Shown here in pieces: positions 46,028 to 54,581 of a stretch of DNA of 64,000 nucleotides. Numbering within the stretch: position 1 is the first letter of the stretch; each line of letters begins with the position of its first letter. Location of the stretch: positions 1 to 64,000 of the forward strand of contig JAFIHF010000034.1 of the NCBI GenBank assembly GCA_017848855.1, given 5' to 3'. The notes beneath the pieces were generated by a model. That model was not told the origin of the DNA and ran no database searches. It worked only from the letters and a program-made list of their open reading frames with translations. The DNA is from Rhodanobacter denitrificans (GTDB taxonomy: Bacteria; Pseudomonadota; Gammaproteobacteria; Xanthomonadales; Rhodanobacteraceae). The position numbers were made by a program, and so were the translations under genes.

Positions 46028-46966
46028 ATGACTCCGCGCCTCGTCCTGCTGATCCTGCTCCTGCTGTTCGTGCTGTGCGTGCTGCTGGTGCACCTGCGCG
46101 GCCGGGCGCGGCTGCGTTTCGACCGCCAGCTCGTCGACCACTCGGCGATCTTCGCCCCGTACAACCTGCTGATGTACGCGTTCTCGGCGGTTCCGGCGAA
46201 GCCCATCCTCGACCGGCGCGGCTTTCCGCAGCTCGACATCATCCAGGCGAACTGGAAGACGATCCGCGACGAGGCGCTGGCGCTCTCCGACGAAGGCCAC
46301 ATCCGCGCCGCGGCCCGCGGCAACGACGCCAGCTTCGCCAGCTTCTTCAAGCAGGGCTGGAAGCGCTTCTACCTCACCTGGTACGGCGAGCCGCTGCCTT
46401 CGGCGCAGGCGCTGTGCCCGAAGACCGTGGCGCTGGTGCAGTCCATCCCCGGCATCAAGGCGGCGATGTTCGCCACGCTGGCCCCGCACAGCAGGCTCAA
46501 CCCGCACCGCGATCCGTTTGCCGGCTCGCTGCGCTACCACCTGGGCCTCGTCACCCCGAACTCGCGCGACTGCGCGATCTTCGTCGACGGCGAGGAGCAC
46601 GCCTGGGGCGACGGCAAGGACGTGGTGTTCGACGAAACCTACGTGCACTGGGTGGAGAACAAGACCGACCAGCCCCGGGTGATCTTTTTTGCCGACGTGG
46701 AGCGCCCGCTGAAGTCGCCCCTGATGCGCGCGATCAACCACCGCGTGGGCGCCTTCATGGGCAAGATCACCGCCTCGCCGAACCAGGAATCGCCCACCGA
46801 GAAGACCGGCTTCGTCAACCGCGTGTTCGCGCTCAACCAGCGCAACCGCGAGCGCAGCCGCGCGTTCAAGCGCAAGCACCCCGCCCTGTTCCGCGCCTTG
46901 AAGTACGCCGGCATCGCGCTGCTGCTGTGGCTGCTCGTGCTGGCGCCGTGGCCGCTGGTGCGCTGA
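46028..46966 (+). CDS. lpxO: Lipid A 2-hydroxylase LpxO-like
   Basis: 312 residues, Asp/Asn beta-hydroxylase family. One membrane helix at each end (about 3-22 and 293-310). The iron ligands are in NPHRDPFAGSLRYHLGL (HxD) and the late FDETYVHWVEN. LpxO adds a 2-hydroxyl to a secondary acyl chain of lipid A using Fe(II) and 2-oxoglutarate. Start ATG 46028. A separate LTA-synthase-like gene follows and may also modify the envelope. Confidence 0.9.
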   Translation: MTPRLVLLILLLLFVLCVLLVHLRGRARLRFDRQLVDHSAIFAPYNLLMYAFSAVPAKPILDRRGFPQLDIIQANWKTIRDEALALSDEGHIRAAARGNDASFASFFKQGWKRFYLTWYGEPLPSAQALCPKTVALVQSIPGIKAAMFATLAPHSRLNPHRDPFAGSLRYHLGLVTPNSRDCAIFVDGEEHAWGDGKDVVFDETYVHWVENKTDQPRVIFFADVERPLKSPLMRAINHRVGAFMGKITASPNQESPTEKTGFVNRVFALNQRNRERSRAFKRKHPALFRALKYAGIALLLWLLVLAPWPLVR

Positions 46967-47048
46967 ACCGCACCCCACGCACCGATCCCGTCAGCACTGC
47001 CTGACATCCACCCCGCGACCGCAGACCCGCCAGCCGGCCAGGAGGCCC

Positions 47049-49304
47049 ATGAGCAACGACACGTCCCCGGCTTCCACGGAAGCCAGCGCATTGATGCGCA
47101 AGTCCCCCGCACTCCCCGCCTGGGTCAGGACCTGGGGGCTATGGATAGCCATGGCGCTGCTGTTGTCCACCCCGCTCTTGCTGGGTCTCCACTACGTCAC
47201 GGGAAGAGCATTCGCATGGCGAGGGCTGGCGGCCGGCCTTGGCATCACCGGGTTGCTGCTTGCCAGCGCGCCCTTGCACAGGTACGCGCCAAAGACATGG
47301 TCGATCGCCGCTGCCATCGTCGTTACCATCGTCTTTTTTACCCACATCCTGTATTTCGGCACCGCCCAATTCTCGGGCCGCGGCTTCGACGACGGCTTTT
47401 TCCTGAGCCTTCAGGCGGAAGCCGTCGATATGGCCTGGAACCAATACACGCGGTACTTCGTGATCTTCGGCGTTGGCTTGGCCGTCATTTACGCGTTCAT
47501 CCACGCTCACGCATCGAGGCCCGCCGTCACCGGACCGAAAGGCACCGTTGCCATCGTCCTGCTTTCGCTGTTCCTCCTCGCCAAGGGCTATCACACGATC
47601 CCGCTGTGGCAGCTCGCCACCGCCACGAAAACCTGGATACACCCCAGCAATGTGGAGATCCCGCCCGGCCTGACCGCAAAGTGGTCGGGCAACAGGATCG
47701 TCAACCTGGATCTACCGACAAAATCGTCGCTCCAGGCCAAGGCCGCCGCCCAGCCGCGCAATCTCATCCTGCTCTACGTGGAGTCCGGCGGGGTCATGAT
47801 GAAGCCGGCAACGAGATACCCCGGCATCGCTCCGAACTTCGAACGAATGATCCGCACGGACAGCCTCGTCCCGTTCATCCACGCGAGCAGCTACTTCACC
47901 ATGGAGGGCCTGGTCAATACCCAATGCGGCACCCTTCTGCCGTTCGAAGGCGGCAACGACTCGATGGCCGGCTTCGGCAACCGGGTGTACCAGATGCCGT
48001 GCCTCGGGGATGTCCTGCACAAGGCCGGTTATGAGCAGATCTACTACGCCGGAACCAGCCGGAACTTCGCCGGCGCAGGGCCGTTCCTCGAACTCCACGG
48101 ATACGACCGCGTCGTCGGCCAGGAAGACTGGGCCAGGCGGAACGTGTACCAGACGCCCGGCTCCTACGGCATCAGCGACAAGGATCTGCTGCAGGAATCC
48201 ATCGCGGAAATCAAGCGCCTCGACGCAGCGCACCGCCCCTACAACCTGACCATCTTCACCATCGGCACGCACATCCCGGGCTTCTCGTACGACGGCTGCC
48301 GCCCTTATGGGGACGGCCATGACCGCTACCTCAACGCCGTGCATTGCACCGACCAGCTCGTCGGGCAATGGATCGACCAGCTCAAGCAGGACAAGCTGCT
48401 GGAAAACACGGTACTGGTGATCACCGGCGACCATCAGGTTTTTGCGAACGAACAAATGCTGGACCTGTTCGGCGATGACGCAAGGAACTACAAGCTGCCG
48501 CTTATCGTCATCGGCCAGGACATCCCGAAAGCCAGGCAAGGGGAAGGCGCCGGTTACGACATTGCGCCGACCGTGCTCGACCTCTTGGGCATAGAGACAA
48601 ACGCCAAATTCGCCCTTGGCCGGTCGCTGCTTCGCCCCGACGCACGCGACGGCTACTTCGTGTCGCGGTACAACGACTTCCACAAGGGCGGCATATACAC
48701 CTCGCATGGCCAGGATGTTTCCTGCCAGCCGGGCAGCGGCGGGCCGGCTCCCGCCGGCGGCGACATCGCCACACCATTGGGCCAATGCGACAGAGCGGAG
48801 TTGGCCTCCCTGCTGAAATACCAGGCGAGGAAGTATTCCGAGCGGGTGCCGAAGCTGGATTGCACGGCAGCGCCCCCGCTGGCCATCACCGAAGCCAAGG
48901 GCGACCTGAAGGTCGAGTTTTCGGGCGAAGACGTCAGCAGGTACTTCACGCGCATCGGTGTGCCGACACCCGCCGGAACACCGGGCACGTATGTGCTGCA
49001 AGTGTTGCCCGACGGCCAGCTCGGCGCACAGCTGTACCTCCAGCCCGACGACGGCGACCAGGAAATCGGCAACCTCAGCATCCCCCGGGGCGGTACCGCC
49101 ATCGTGGTCGGGCTGCCCGGGCGCACCCCGGCACCTGCCCCGCTTGCCGACATCCGCATCGACGGCGAAAAAGCCACGGCCATGGACGGTATCCGGATTT
49201 ACCGGTCAGGCAGTCCGGGCAAGGCAACGCTGCTTGGCCACACCCCGTTGGCCCAGGGCTACCGCATGACCCGCGACGAGTGCACGTCGCTGACCGGAGC
49301 CTGA
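47049..49304 (+). CDS. LTA synthase / phosphoethanolamine-transferase-like sulfatase-fold protein
   Basis: 751 residues: about four to five membrane helices in the first 200 residues, then an alkaline-phosphatase-fold periplasmic domain. LLYVESGG (metal-site glutamate), SYFTMEGLVNTQCGTLLPF with the nucleophile threonine, and VLVITGDHQVF are seen. It would move a phosphoglycerol or phosphoethanolamine-type group onto an envelope polymer. The C-terminal 200 residues add a beta-rich part unlike standard LtaS. GC is slightly lower than around it. Start ATG 47049 has an AGGAGG site. Confidence 0.87.
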   Translation: MSNDTSPASTEASALMRKSPALPAWVRTWGLWIAMALLLSTPLLLGLHYVTGRAFAWRGLAAGLGITGLLLASAPLHRYAPKTWSIAAAIVVTIVFFTHILYFGTAQFSGRGFDDGFFLSLQAEAVDMAWNQYTRYFVIFGVGLAVIYAFIHAHASRPAVTGPKGTVAIVLLSLFLLAKGYHTIPLWQLATATKTWIHPSNVEIPPGLTAKWSGNRIVNLDLPTKSSLQAKAAAQPRNLILLYVESGGVMMKPATRYPGIAPNFERMIRTDSLVPFIHASSYFTMEGLVNTQCGTLLPFEGGNDSMAGFGNRVYQMPCLGDVLHKAGYEQIYYAGTSRNFAGAGPFLELHGYDRVVGQEDWARRNVYQTPGSYGISDKDLLQESIAEIKRLDAAHRPYNLTIFTIGTHIPGFSYDGCRPYGDGHDRYLNAVHCTDQLVGQWIDQLKQDKLLENTVLVITGDHQVFANEQMLDLFGDDARNYKLPLIVIGQDIPKARQGEGAGYDIAPTVLDLLGIETNAKFALGRSLLRPDARDGYFVSRYNDFHKGGIYTSHGQDVSCQPGSGGPAPAGGDIATPLGQCDRAELASLLKYQARKYSERVPKLDCTAAPPLAITEAKGDLKVEFSGEDVSRYFTRIGVPTPAGTPGTYVLQVLPDGQLGAQLYLQPDDGDQEIGNLSIPRGGTAIVVGLPGRTPAPAPLADIRIDGEKATAMDGIRIYRSGSPGKATLLGHTPLAQGYRMTRDECTSLTGA

Positions 49305-49387
49305 GGCAACCGGCACCCGACCACGCCGCGTTCGCATGCCACGACCCGCGACGCGGCACAGCTTCCAGACAACCGCAGGACAAGCCC

Positions 49388-49846
49388 ATGACCCGCATCG
49401 CAACCGATCCGTACTACCCCGCCATGCAGCCGCTGGTGACACTGGGCCAGCAAATCCGCGCACGCGGCCATCTCGATCCCAAGCTGGTCGAGCTGGTGCT
49501 GATGCGCTGCTCGCAGATCAACGGCTGCGCGTACTGTCTCGACATGCACAGCAAGGACGCGCTGGCCGGCGGCGAGACTCCCCAGCGCCTGTTCCTGCTC
49601 GATGCTTGGCGCGAAACCGCGCTGTACAGCGAAGCCGAGCGCGCCGCGCTGGCCTTTGCCGAGGAGCTCACCGAACTGCCCGGCCATGCCCCGGTGCCCG
49701 ACGCGATGTACGCCGAGCTGCGCAAGCACTTCGAGGAGGCTGCCGTGGTCGACCTCATCCTGCTGATCGGCGTCATCAACGTGTGGAACCGGCTCAGCAT
49801 CGCCACGCGCACCGAAGGCGGCCATTACCAGCCCGCCGCACACTGA
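49388..49846 (+). CDS. AhpD-fold carboxymuconolactone-decarboxylase-family protein
   Basis: 152 residues. CAYC-(3)-H (C47, C50, H54) is the AhpD-type peroxidase active site. Family members help alkylhydroperoxide reduction or act on small molecules; which is unknown. Start ATG 49388 is 83 bp after the LTA-synthase-like gene. A strong terminator follows. Confidence 0.92.
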   Translation: MTRIATDPYYPAMQPLVTLGQQIRARGHLDPKLVELVLMRCSQINGCAYCLDMHSKDALAGGETPQRLFLLDAWRETALYSEAERAALAFAEELTELPGHAPVPDAMYAELRKHFEEAAVVDLILLIGVINVWNRLSIATRTEGGHYQPAAH

Positions 49847-49865
49847 AGGCGAGCATGGCGCCCAC

Positions 49866-49894
49866 GAAAAAGCCGCGGTTTCCCGCGGCTTTTT
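49866..49894. terminator. Bidirectional terminator
   Basis: GAAAAAGCCGCGG-TTTC-CCGCGGCTTTTTC between convergent ahpD-like and idh genes. Confidence 0.93.
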
Positions 49895-49912
49895 CGTATC
49901 CGACGAAACGGA

Positions 49913-50926
49913 TCAGGCGGCGACGCGCTTGGCGATCGCCGCACCGAAGCTCTCGGTGCTGCCCTTGCCGCCGAGGTCCGGCGTCACGCTGTCGCGGTCG
50001 TTCGCCATGGTGTCGCGGATCGCGGCGCGCAGCTTGTCGCCCTTGGCCACCATGCCGAGGTGGTCGAGCATGTCGGCCGCGGCCAGCAGCAGCGCGCAGG
50101 GGTTGGCGATGCCCTTGCCGGCGATGTCGGGCGCGGAGCCGTGCACCGCCTCGAAGATCGCCGCGTGCTCGCCGATGTTGTCGCCCGGCGCCAGGCCCAG
50201 GCCGCCGACCAGGCCGGCGCAGAGGTCGGAGAGGATGTCGCCGAACAGGTTGGTGGTGACGATCACGTCGAACTGCTCGGGCTTCATCACCAGCTGCATG
50301 CAGGTGTTGTCCACGATCATCTCGTTGAACTCGATCTGCGGGTATTCCTTGGCGATCTCGCGCGCCACGTTGAGGAACAGGCCCGAGGCGGTCTTGATGA
50401 TGTTCGCCTTGTGCACCGCGGTGACCTTCTTGCGGCCCTTCTTCACCGCCAGCTCGAACGCGTAGCGCACGATGCGGCTGGCGCCCTTGCGGGTGTTGCG
50501 CACCAGCGCGGTGGCCACCTCGCCGTCCTCGGACAGGGTCTGGCCTTCGGACAGGTAGGCGCCCTCGGTGTTCTCGCGCACCGTGATGATGTCGATGTTG
50601 TCGAAGCGTGCCTTGGTGCCGGGGAAGGAAACCGCTGGGCGCACGTTCGCGTACAGGTCGAAATGGCGGCGCAGGGTGACGTTGACCGAGGTGAAGCCGC
50701 CGCCGATCGGCGTGGTCAGCGGGCCCTTCAGCGCCACCTGGTGCTCGGCGATCTTGTCCAGCGTGGCCTTGGGCAGCAGGTCGCCGTGCTTCTCCAGCGC
50801 CACCATGCCGGCGTCGACGAAGTCGTATTTCAAGCCGCAGTCCAGCGCGTCGAGCACGCGCAGCGTGGCGGTCATGATCTCCGGGCCGATGCCGTCGCCC
50901 GGGATCACCGCGATGGTCTTGCTCAT
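49913..50926 (-). CDS. NAD-dependent isocitrate dehydrogenase
   Basis: 337 residues of the isocitrate/isopropylmalate dehydrogenase family. IAVIPGDGIGPEI, FDNIDIITVRENTEGAYLSEG (in part), and NLFGDILSDLCAGLVGGLG carry the substrate arginines and metal aspartates. Its length and ENTEG loop match the NAD-type enzymes of Lysobacterales and Acidithiobacillus rather than E. coli Icd (416 residues). It acts in the TCA cycle. The start ATG 50926 has a strong AAGGAG site. Confidence 0.93.
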   Translation of the reverse strand: MSKTIAVIPGDGIGPEIMTATLRVLDALDCGLKYDFVDAGMVALEKHGDLLPKATLDKIAEHQVALKGPLTTPIGGGFTSVNVTLRRHFDLYANVRPAVSFPGTKARFDNIDIITVRENTEGAYLSEGQTLSEDGEVATALVRNTRKGASRIVRYAFELAVKKGRKKVTAVHKANIIKTASGLFLNVAREIAKEYPQIEFNEMIVDNTCMQLVMKPEQFDVIVTTNLFGDILSDLCAGLVGGLGLAPGDNIGEHAAIFEAVHGSAPDIAGKGIANPCALLLAAADMLDHLGMVAKGDKLRAAIRDTMANDRDSVTPDLGGKGSTESFGAAIAKRVAA

Positions 50927-51252
50927 GGGGGAAACTCCTTGGGGAATGAAGCCGTTCGACCGGTGCCGATGCCGCGGCATGCAGGGTCGACAACCTTGCA
51001 ATTATCGCCGATCCGTACGGCAGCGAACAGGCGGGAGCGCGCGCAAGAGATTGAAAATCCTCGCACGCAGCGTTGCGGGAAACGGCATGCCGTGGACACT
51101 CCCTCTCCCCCAACGGCGAAGCCGTTGGGGGAGAGGGTTGGGGTGAGGGGGGCTTTCAGCGTGGCGTGGCGCGGATGCCCAAGGCAAGAGCTTGCCCCCT
51201 CGCCCCAGCCCTCTCCCCCGAGCAAACTCGGGGGAGAGGGAGAAAATGCACG
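50927..51252. repeat. Two GAGAGGG hairpins
   Basis: No gene in about 325 bases. Perfect 17-bp stem at 51101-51137 (CCCTCTCCCCCAACGGC-GAA) and 14-bp stem at 51209-51240 (CCCTCTCCCCCGAG-CAAA). The idh promoter must lie in the right-hand half of 50930-51100; I could not fix it. Confidence 0.8.
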
Positions 51253-51651
51253 TCAGGCGTGCTCGCCGCAGCCGCCGGGCGCGGCGTCGCCGGCTTCGAG
51301 CTGGCCGAGGAAATCCACCGCGCGGCGCAGGTGCGGGATCACGATGGAACCGCCCACCACCAGGCCCACGCTGAAGGTCTCGAAGAATTCCTCGCGCGTC
51401 ACGCCGGCTTCCTTGCACTGCGCCACGTGGTAGCTGATGCAGTCGTCGCAGCGCAGCACCATCGAGGCGACCAGGCCCAGCAGCTCCTTGGTCTTCACGT
51501 CCAGCGCGCCGGGCTTGTAGGTCTGCGTGTCGAGCGCGAAGAAGCGCCGCACCACCTGGTTGTCCTCGGCCAGGATGCGTTCGTTCATGCGCTGGCGGAA
51601 CGCGGTGAACTCGGCCACGCGGTCCTTGCCGCCATGGCTGCCGCCGCTCAT
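51253..51651 (-). CDS. AhpD-fold carboxymuconolactone-decarboxylase-family protein (second)
   Basis: 132 residues with C68-D-D-C71 and H75 (CDDCISYH) as an AhpD-type site; RKTKELLGL-like DVKTKELLGLVASM precedes it. Its ATG overlaps the grxC stop by ATGA, so it is made together with that glutaredoxin. A shared thiol-disulfide or peroxide function is likely. It is not close in sequence to the other copy at 49388. Confidence 0.92.
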   Translation of the reverse strand: MSGGSHGGKDRVAEFTAFRQRMNERILAEDNQVVRRFFALDTQTYKPGALDVKTKELLGLVASMVLRCDDCISYHVAQCKEAGVTREEFFETFSVGLVVGGSIVIPHLRRAVDFLGQLEAGDAAPGGCGEHA

Positions 51652-51911
51652 GCGGCTGCGCCCAGCAGCTCCGCCAGCTTGCCGCTGCGGTCGGCGGCCA
51701 CCAGGTCGTCGTAGCCGCCCACGTGCTGGTCGTTGACGAAGATCTGCGGCACGGTGCGGCGGCCGCCGCTGCGCGCCAGCATGGTGTCGCGCTGGGCCGG
51801 ATCGGTATCCACGCGCACTTCCTCCCAGCTCAGCCCCTTGGCCTTGAGCAGGTTCTTCGCCGCCACGCAGTACGGGCACACCGCGGTGGAATAGACTTCG
51901 ATCTTGGGCAT
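51648..51911 (-). CDS. grxC: Glutaredoxin 3
   Basis: 87 residues. The CPYC active site is at C12 and C15 (STAVCPYCVAAKNLL); TVPQIFVNDQHVGGYDDL is the glutathione-binding part. It reduces disulfides using glutathione. MPKIEVYSTAVCPYC (ATG 51911) is the family start. Overlaps the AhpD-like gene by 4 bp. Confidence 0.96.
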   Translation of the reverse strand: MPKIEVYSTAVCPYCVAAKNLLKAKGLSWEEVRVDTDPAQRDTMLARSGGRRTVPQIFVNDQHVGGYDDLVAADRSGKLAELLGAAA

Positions 51912-52032
51912 TGCCAGGCTCCACGGAAAGCTGCCGACCAGATGGCGGCACATGCTCGAAAAACAAGCCGGCCGGCGCTGAACTGCGCCCGCCGGCGATG
52001 GTCATAGCGATATTGTCCTCCAACCCACGCCC

Positions 52033-53706
52033 ATGGCACCACGACGCCCCGCCACGCGCCTGCTGACCGCCCTGATCCTCGCCGGCCTCGCCTTCGCCGC
52101 CGGGGCGCAGGATCGCCTGCCCGACCTCGGCAGCTCGGCGAACGCGCTGATCTCGCCGCAGGAGGCGCAGGACTACGGCGCCTCGATGCTGCGCCAGATG
52201 CGCGCGCTGGGCATGGTGGTGGACGACCCGCTGCTGGACGACTACATCAACGACCTCGGCTTCCGCCTGGTGGCCGCCTGCGCCAAGCCGCGCGACCACT
52301 TCGCGTTCTTCATCGTCAAGGACAACGAGATCAACGCGTTCGCCGCGCCCGGCGGCTACATCGCGGTGAACGCGGGCCTGATCGCGATCACCCGCAACGA
52401 GAGCGAGCTGGCCGGCGTGATCGCGCACGAGATCGGCCACATCACCCAGAACCACCTGCAGCGCGCGTTCGAGGCCTCGAAGAAGGACGCGCCGCTGATG
52501 GCGCTGGTGCTGCTGGGCGCGATCGCCGCCGGCGCCGGCAGCAAGAGCGGCGACGCGCCGATGGCGGTGCTCGCCGGCGGCCAGGGCCTGCTCGCGCAGA
52601 AGCAGATCAACTTCACCCGCAAGGACGAGATCGAGGCCGACCGCACCGGCATCCAGACGCTGGCCAACGCCGGCTTCGACCCGAACGCGATGGCCGCGTT
52701 CTTCGGCCACATGGAGGACGTGCTGAGCGCCGGCGCGGGCGGCCAGGCGCCCTCCTTCCTGCAGGACCACCCGGTCACCACCGACCGCATCGCCGACGCC
52801 AAGGCGCGCGCCGGCGCGCTGATCGCCGCGCAGAAGCAGCGCCCCTCCGGCGACACCCTGCTCAAGGGCCAGTGGGAACAGATCACCGCGCCGATGCCGT
52901 TCGTACGCGCGCCGATCCGGCTCGACCGGAATGCCGCCGACCCGAACGGCCTCGACACCTACGCGCTGATGCGCGAACGCGTGCGCGTGCTGTCCGGCGA
53001 CGCCGGCAAGCTCGGCAACTACTACAGCGCCAACTTCAGGAACCAGCCCAGCTTCGACACGCCGGCCAACCGTTACGGCTACGCGCTGGCGCTCACCCGC
53101 AGCGGCCACGGCGCACAGGCCATCGCGCAACTGCAGCCGCTGCTCAAGGCGCATGCGGGCAGCCTGATCCTCACCCTGGCGCTGGCCGATGCGCAGCTGC
53201 AGGCCGGCCAGCGCGACGCCGCACTGGCGCTGTACCGCAACCTCAACGAACAATCGCCGCGCAACAAGGCGGTGGCATTGGCCTACGCCACCGCGCTCAC
53301 CGAACACGGCGACAAGCAACAGGCCGCCAACGCGGCCGAGCTGCTGCGCCCGCTGCTGGAAAACAGCGACCAGCCCGAGCTCTACAGCGCCTACGCCCGC
53401 GCCAGCGACAAGGCCGGCGACGGCGAGCGCGCCGGCGAGGCCTGGGCCGACGCCAGCTACTACTCCGGCCGCCCGTTCGACGCGATGGAACAGCTGCAGC
53501 GCCTGCTCAAGCGCGACGACCTCAGCTACTACGCCCGCGCCCGCATCCAGGCGCGCATCGCCGAACTCACCCCACTGGTGCTGGAACTGCGCAAGCGCAA
53601 GATCGCCACCCCGGACAACCCCGCCACCCGCAACGGTTCGCAGCAGTTGCAGGACGGGCGCTGCGCGGGGCGCCTGTGTTTCAGCCTGGATACAAGCCGC
53701 GATTGA
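52033..53706 (+). CDS. bepA: Periplasmic chaperone/metalloprotease BepA-like
   Basis: 557 residues. Signal peptide (to AGA near 25), M48 peptidase with HEIGH (132-136) and the third ligand in EIEADRTG, and a C-terminal TPR region (about 320-510). In E. coli BepA helps LptD folding at the Bam complex and degrades stalled LptD. Length is a little more than E. coli BepA (487). Start ATG 52033; divergent from grxC. phoB follows about 85 bp later. Confidence 0.93.
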   Translation: MAPRRPATRLLTALILAGLAFAAGAQDRLPDLGSSANALISPQEAQDYGASMLRQMRALGMVVDDPLLDDYINDLGFRLVAACAKPRDHFAFFIVKDNEINAFAAPGGYIAVNAGLIAITRNESELAGVIAHEIGHITQNHLQRAFEASKKDAPLMALVLLGAIAAGAGSKSGDAPMAVLAGGQGLLAQKQINFTRKDEIEADRTGIQTLANAGFDPNAMAAFFGHMEDVLSAGAGGQAPSFLQDHPVTTDRIADAKARAGALIAAQKQRPSGDTLLKGQWEQITAPMPFVRAPIRLDRNAADPNGLDTYALMRERVRVLSGDAGKLGNYYSANFRNQPSFDTPANRYGYALALTRSGHGAQAIAQLQPLLKAHAGSLILTLALADAQLQAGQRDAALALYRNLNEQSPRNKAVALAYATALTEHGDKQQAANAAELLRPLLENSDQPELYSAYARASDKAGDGERAGEAWADASYYSGRPFDAMEQLQRLLKRDDLSYYARARIQARIAELTPLVLELRKRKIATPDNPATRNGSQQLQDGRCAGRLCFSLDTSRD

Positions 53707-53724
53707 GGCAGCCCGCGGCACCCC

Positions 53725-53760
53725 ATGTCATTGCCGCGTAACATTTCTGCATTGCAATAT
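53725..53760 (+). promoter_or_regulatory. Weak Pho-box-like repeat before phoB
   Basis: TGTCAT (53726-53731) and CGTAACAT (53737-53744) have the 11-bp spacing of Pho-box half-sites, but the second half matches poorly. PhoB is autoregulated in many bacteria. Confidence 0.25.
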
Positions 53761-53790
53761 CCCGGTCACAGGCCAACGGATCCTGCCCGC

Positions 53791-54480
53791 GTGCACAAAC
53801 GCATCCTGATCGTCGAAGACGAAACCTCGATCCGCGAGATGATCGCGTTCGCCCTGCGCAAGGCCGACATGGAGGCGATGCAGGCGGCCGACGCCCGCGC
53901 CGCGCAGATGGCGATCTCCGAGCAGGTGCCCGACCTGATCCTGCTGGACTGGATGCTGCCGGGCATGAGCGGGCTGGAACTGGCGCGCCGCCTGCGCAAG
54001 GAGGAGCTGAGCCGCGAGATTCCGATCATCATGCTCACCGCGCGCGGCGAGGAGATGGACCGCGTCAACGGCCTCGAGGCCGGCGTCGACGACTACGTGG
54101 TGAAGCCGTTCTCCACCCGCGAGCTGATCGCGCGGATCAAGGCGGTGCTGCGCCGCACCCACGGCGACGACGGCGACGGCGTGGTGGAACAGGGCCGGCT
54201 GCGTATCGACGGCCCCGCGCACCGCGTGTTCGCCGGCGACGAGCCGGTGACGATCGGCCCCACCGAATACCGCCTGCTGCACTTCTTCATGACCCACCCC
54301 GAGCGCGTGTACTCGCGCGCGCAGCTGCTCGACCACGTGTGGGGCGGCAGCGTGTACGTGGAGGAACGCACCGTGGACGTGCACATCCGCCGCCTGCGCA
54401 AGACGCTGGAACCGTGGCAGCTGCAGGACATGGTGCAGACCGTGCGCGGCAGCGGCTACCGCTTCTCGGCCAGCGTCTGA
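53791..54480 (+). CDS. phoB: Phosphate response regulator PhoB
   Basis: 229 residues with GTG 53791, the same length as E. coli PhoB. Receiver domain with E9-D10, phospho-acceptor D53 ([11 protein letters not shown]) and K in VVKPFS; winged-helix OmpR-type domain with [22 protein letters not shown] (in part) and a final GSGYRFS. It activates the Pho regulon when phosphate is low. ATG 53725 would add 22 residues of non-family sequence over a possible promoter. PhoR follows about 100 bp downstream, with a GAGAGGG hairpin between. Confidence 0.95.
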   Translation: MHKRILIVEDETSIREMIAFALRKADMEAMQAADARAAQMAISEQVPDLILLDWMLPGMSGLELARRLRKEELSREIPIIMLTARGEEMDRVNGLEAGVDDYVVKPFSTRELIARIKAVLRRTHGDDGDGVVEQGRLRIDGPAHRVFAGDEPVTIGPTEYRLLHFFMTHPERVYSRAQLLDHVWGGSVYVEERTVDVHIRRLRKTLEPWQLQDMVQTVRGSGYRFSASV

Positions 54481-54489
54481 GCCGCCAGT

Positions 54490-54545
54490 CTCCCTATCCC
54501 CCAAGCTCTGTGCTTGGGGGAGAGGGCCGGGGTGAGGGGGAACGC
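54490..54545. repeat. GAGAGGG hairpin between phoB and phoR
   Basis: CCCTATCCCCCAAGC-TCT-GTGCTTGGGGGAGAGGG, followed by GGTGAGGGGG. It could partly stop transcription between phoB and phoR. Confidence 0.7.
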
Positions 54546-54581
54546 TTGTAAGCTCTTCGCATCAGCCCTGCCCACCCTCCG

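Noticed and set aside
51253..53721. 822-codon minus-strand frame joined to the AhpD-like gene
   Set aside because: Only the last 132 codons show the AhpD motif; the rest is opposite bepA and overlaps grxC.
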